A stretch of 64,000 nt of DNA from Acidovorax sp. 69 (GTDB lineage: Bacteria; Pseudomonadota; Gammaproteobacteria; Burkholderiales; Burkholderiaceae_C). The notes under the pieces are model-generated. The model was not told the DNA's origin and made no database searches. It worked only from the letters and a program-made list of their open reading frames with translations. The position numbers and the translations under genes are program-made. The DNA is taken from NCBI RefSeq assembly GCF_002797445.1, contig NZ_PGEP01000001.1:186001-250000 (forward strand), given 5' to 3'. Positions 61,313 to 64,000 of this stretch are shown one piece after another (the first letter of the stretch is position 1; each line of letters starts with the position of its first letter).

Positions 61313-62038
61313 CTACCTTGCCACGCCCAGCAGACGGTCCAGCAGCTCGGGCTGTGCGCTCAATTCGGCCGCAGTGCCGGTGTGCACCACCGTGCCCCGG
61401 TCCAGCACGGCAGCCCGGTCGGAGATGGCCAGAATGGCCTGCGGGTGCTGCTCCACGATGATGGCCGACAGGCCTTCTTCGCGCGTGATGCGGCGGATGG
61501 CGCGCAGCAACTCTTCCACGATGATGGGCGCCAGGCCTTCGAGCGGCTCGTCGAGCAGCAGCAGGCGCGGGTTGAGCACCAGAGCGCGGCCCACGGCCAG
61601 CATCTGCTGCTCGCCACCCGACAGCTGCGTGCCCAGGTTGGTCTTGCGCTCGGCCAGACGTGGGAACATCTCGTACACCCGCTCTGGCGTCCAGGGCCGG
61701 GCGCTCACGCCCTTGCGGCCGGGGCGCACCACGGCCGTGAGGTTCTCGTGCACGGTCAGCGACTTGAAGATGTTGCGCTCTTGCGGCACCCAGCCGATGC
61801 CCGCCGCCGCACGCTCATGGGACGGCAGCTTGTGCAGCGCCACGCCGGCGAGACTCACCGTGCCCGCATGCTGGCGCGTGGCACCGGCCAGCGTGTTGAT
61901 GAGCGTGGTCTTGCCCGTGCCATTGCGGCCCAGCAGGGCCAGCGTGTCGCCTTCGGGCAGTGCCAGCGAGACGCCTTGCAGCACCACGGCCTCGCCATAG
62001 CCCGCGCTCAATCCCTCGATACGCAAGAGTTCAGACAT
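61313..62038 (-). CDS. livF: LivF-type ABC transporter ATPase
   Basis: A 241-residue ATP-binding subunit of a branched-chain amino acid-type importer. Walker A LLGRNGTGKTTLINTLAG, signature LGTQLSGGEQQMLAVGRALV and Walker B RLLLLDEPLEGLAP are intact. It overlaps livG by 8 bases. The order livH-livM-livG-livF followed by a Bug receptor is on the minus strand; no LivK receptor is in view at this end. Confidence 0.92.
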   Translation of the reverse strand: MSELLRIEGLSAGYGEAVVLQGVSLALPEGDTLALLGRNGTGKTTLINTLAGATRQHAGTVSLAGVALHKLPSHERAAAGIGWVPQERNIFKSLTVHENLTAVVRPGRKGVSARPWTPERVYEMFPRLAERKTNLGTQLSGGEQQMLAVGRALVLNPRLLLLDEPLEGLAPIIVEELLRAIRRITREEGLSAIIVEQHPQAILAISDRAAVLDRGTVVHTGTAAELSAQPELLDRLLGVAR

Positions 62039-62804
62039 GGGCGTCCTCCCCATGGCCCAGGTACACGGCCTTCACCTGCGGGTCGTTCGCAATGGTGTCC
62101 GGGTCGCCCTCGGTAAGCACGGTGCCGTTGACCAACACCGTCATGCGGTTGGCGAAGCTGAAAACCAGGTCCATATCGTGTTCGATCAAAAGCACCGACA
62201 CGTCGGCGGGCAGGGCTGCCACGGTCTGCAGCAGTTCCTCACGCTCCCCCGCAGGCACGCCGGCCACGGGCTCATCCAGCAGCAGCACGCGCGGCTCACA
62301 GGCCAGGGCGATGGCGATCTCCAGCAGGCGGCGCTTGCCATAGGCCAGCACACGCGTCTCTTCGGCCATCACCGAGGTCAGGTGGAACTGCTCCAGCAGT
62401 TGCTCGCAGCGTTCGGTGACGGCGCGGCGCGCGCCCAGCGGCTGCCACCATTTGCCACCCAGGCCTTGCTGCTGCGAGACGGTGAGCGCCAGCGTCTCCA
62501 GGGGCGTGAGGGTGTCAAACAGCTGGTTGATCTGGAAGGTGCGCACCATGCCGCGCTGCACACGCTGGTGCGGGGCCAGGCGGGTGATGTCCTGGCCTTC
62601 CAGGGTGATGGAGCCTTCGGTGGGCTCCAGCACGCCGGTCAGCAGGTTGATGAGCGTGGTCTTGCCCGCGCCGTTGGGTCCGATGAGCGCATGGCGTGCG
62701 CCCTTTTGCAGGTGGAGCGTGACGTTGTTGGTGGCCGTGATGCCGCCAAAACGTTTGACCAGGCCCTGGGCCGAGAGGACAGTGTTGGATGTGGACATAT
62801 TCAT
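62031..62804 (-). CDS. livG: LivG-type ABC transporter ATPase
   Basis: A 257-residue ATP-binding subunit. Walker A ALIGPNGAGKTTLINLLTGV, the LivG-type signature VLAYGKRRLLEIAIALACEP and Walker B VLLLDEPVAGVPAGE are intact. The ATG (62802-62804) lies 1 base after livM, and the stop overlaps livF. It pairs with LivF on the LivHM channel. Confidence 0.92.
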   Translation of the reverse strand: MNMSTSNTVLSAQGLVKRFGGITATNNVTLHLQKGARHALIGPNGAGKTTLINLLTGVLEPTEGSITLEGQDITRLAPHQRVQRGMVRTFQINQLFDTLTPLETLALTVSQQQGLGGKWWQPLGARRAVTERCEQLLEQFHLTSVMAEETRVLAYGKRRLLEIAIALACEPRVLLLDEPVAGVPAGEREELLQTVAALPADVSVLLIEHDMDLVFSFANRMTVLVNGTVLTEGDPDTIANDPQVKAVYLGHGEDAHV

Positions 62805-62805
62805 G

Positions 62806-63801
62806 TCAGTGGCCTCCCGAGTTGGAGGCAGCCCCAGCCTTGCGGCCCGCGCCAAACCAGGTCCAGGGGCGGAACAGGCGGTCACGACCCACCAGCACCA
62901 GCACCACGAGGAACAGACCGATCCAGAAGGTCCAGTACTGCGGTGTGATCGACGAAATCACGTCCTGCAGCAGCTTGAAGCCCACGGCACCCAGGATGCC
63001 GCCATAGAGCCAGCCCACGCCACCGATCACCAGGATCAGCATCACGTCGGCCGAGCGGTGGAACTCGAACAGGTCGAGCGAAGCAAAGCCCGTGGTCTGC
63101 GTGAGCAAGGCGCCCGCAGCCCCGGCCAGCGCTGCGGCCAGCGTGTACACCTGCGCCAGCTTTACCGTCACCGGAATGCCGATGGCCATGGCACGCAGCC
63201 GGTTGTCGCGGATGGCCTTGAGTGTGGCGCCAAAAGGCGACTGCACGATGCGGCGCGCGATCAGGAAGAACACCAGCAGCACGGTCAGCGAGTACCAGGC
63301 GGCCGTGCGGCCGTACAGGTCAAACTCGAATTGACCGAGCACTGGGCCCAGCACCACGCCCTGCAGGCCGTCGGCGCCACCGGTCAGCCAGTCGAGCTTG
63401 TTGGCCAGCTCCAGCATGACGAGGCCCACGCCCAGCGTGACCATGAGACGGGTGAGGTCGGTGCCGCGCATGACGGTGAGCGATGCCACGGCGCCCAGCA
63501 CGGTGGCCGCAGCAATGCCCACGGCCAGGCCCACCAGCGGGTCAGGCATCACGTGTTTGGCAAACAGCGCCGCTGCGTAACCGCCCAGGCCAAAGAAGGC
63601 GGCGTGGCCCAGCGAGACGATGCCGGTGTAGCCCAGGATCAAATCCAGCGATAGCGCGAACAGCGCAACGATGGCGATCTCGTTGATGATGAGCGCGTGG
63701 CTGGGCATCGCAAACGGGGCCACAAAGGCCAACAGCCAGAGCACGGGCTCCCACCAGCGGAAGCGCCGCGCCTGCAACAGGGTATTTTGCGGAGTCATCA
63801 T
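62806..63801 (-). CDS. livM: LivM-type ABC transporter permease
   Basis: A 331-residue permease with about nine to ten membrane segments. LDLILGYTGIVSLGHAAFFG and LMVTLGVGLVMLE are typical LivM blocks, and SPFGATLKAIRDNRLRAMAI is the EAA-like loop that contacts the ATPases. The start ATG at 63801 overlaps the livH stop (TGATG arrangement), so translation is coupled. Confidence 0.91.
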   Translation of the reverse strand: MMTPQNTLLQARRFRWWEPVLWLLAFVAPFAMPSHALIINEIAIVALFALSLDLILGYTGIVSLGHAAFFGLGGYAAALFAKHVMPDPLVGLAVGIAAATVLGAVASLTVMRGTDLTRLMVTLGVGLVMLELANKLDWLTGGADGLQGVVLGPVLGQFEFDLYGRTAAWYSLTVLLVFFLIARRIVQSPFGATLKAIRDNRLRAMAIGIPVTVKLAQVYTLAAALAGAAGALLTQTTGFASLDLFEFHRSADVMLILVIGGVGWLYGGILGAVGFKLLQDVISSITPQYWTFWIGLFLVVLVLVGRDRLFRPWTWFGAGRKAGAASNSGGH

Positions 63802-64000
63802 CACTTGCCCCCTTTGCGAACAAAGAGGCCCTGGGGCCGCCAGATGAGGATCAGGATCATGAGGCTGTACACAATGAAGGCGCCCAGCTTGGGGATGTAG
63901 TACTTGCCCGCCACATCGGCAATGCCGAGCAGCAGTGCGGCCAGCAGCGGGCCGGTGATGGACGAGGTGCCGCCCACGGCCACCACGATCAAAAAGTAGA
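63801..64000 (-). CDS. livH: LivH-type ABC transporter permease, C-terminal part (runs off window)
   Basis: The last 65 or so residues of a LivH-type permease: IVVAVGGTSSITGPLLAALL, ADVAGKYYIPKLGAFIVYSL and the typical C-terminal WRPQGLFVRKGGK. The rest lies beyond position 64000. It is the upstream neighbour of livM in the same run. Confidence 0.85.
   Translation of the reverse strand, partial: YFLIVVAVGGTSSITGPLLAALLLGIADVAGKYYIPKLGAFIVYSLMILILIWRPQGLFVRKGGK

Overview
The window is high-GC chromosomal DNA that looks like a Comamonadaceae betaproteobacterium of the Acidovorax/Delftia/Comamonas type. The clues are the protocatechuate 4,5-cleavage operon in pmd order, several Bug/TctC-type binding proteins, LysR-centred catabolic loci and two families of short dispersed repeats. 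No tRNA, rRNA, CRISPR array, transposase or prophage gene was seen. Almost everything is ordinary chromosomal sequence, with one small lower-GC accessory islet at about 8.9-10.4 kb.

Layout. 1-2.6 kb: start of an exported M20-type peptidase, a LysR regulator and an MFS transporter. 2.8-8.9 kb: an apparently anaerobic ubiquinone locus (ubiU, ubiV, trhA, ubiT, a DGC-domain protein, ubiX, ubiD) behind a near-consensus FNR/ANR box. 8.9-10.4 kb: islet with a TIGR02391-family protein and a small membrane protein. 10.6-18.7 kb: acyl-CoA ligase with a branched-chain-type binding protein, an SRAP protein lacking its catalytic cysteine, acyl-CoA dehydrogenase, a DUF3617 protein behind an octamer array, a diguanylate cyclase and rsmE. 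18.7-24.7 kb: amgK divergent from lptD-surA-rsmA, with surA frameshifted at a G tract. 24.7-28.5 kb: barnase/barstar-like pair and maeB. 28.7-32.9 kb: beta-alanine/malonate-semialdehyde module (mmsA, omega-aminotransferase) with a divergent, frameshifted lysR.

33.9-40.5 kb holds a membrane/polyamine cluster: SPFH-SHOCT protein, DUF4178 double zinc-ribbon protein, DUF350 protein, membrane-bound aminopropyltransferase, a 44-residue ORF and a Tat-exported flavin amine oxidase. 40.5-44.5 kb: single genes (phytase-like esterase, riboflavin synthase, GNAT, Nudix). 44.5-46.8 kb: a bufferin-type RiPP metallophore system with a six-cysteine precursor, an ECF-type promoter matching GTAACC-N16-CGAA, and a maturase in which the MNIO (DUF692) and DUF2063 partner proteins are fused through a hexanucleotide-encoded Ser-Ala/Thr-Ala linker. 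46.8-51.6 kb: tricarballylate-type locus (Bug receptor, tcuB, tcuA, tcuR). 51.8-53 kb: mnmA. 53.3-60.2 kb: protocatechuate 4,5-cleavage operon with a divergent LysR. 60.3-64 kb: Bug receptor and livFGMH, running off the end.

The points most worth following up are the fused bufferin maturase and its promoter, the Cys2-to-Ser SRAP protein, the FNR-controlled ubiquinone locus with two guest genes, the SPFH/polyamine cluster, in-frame insertion of a dispersed repeat into coding sequences, and two one-base frameshifts that both lie in six-base G/C homopolymers (real variation or sequencing error).
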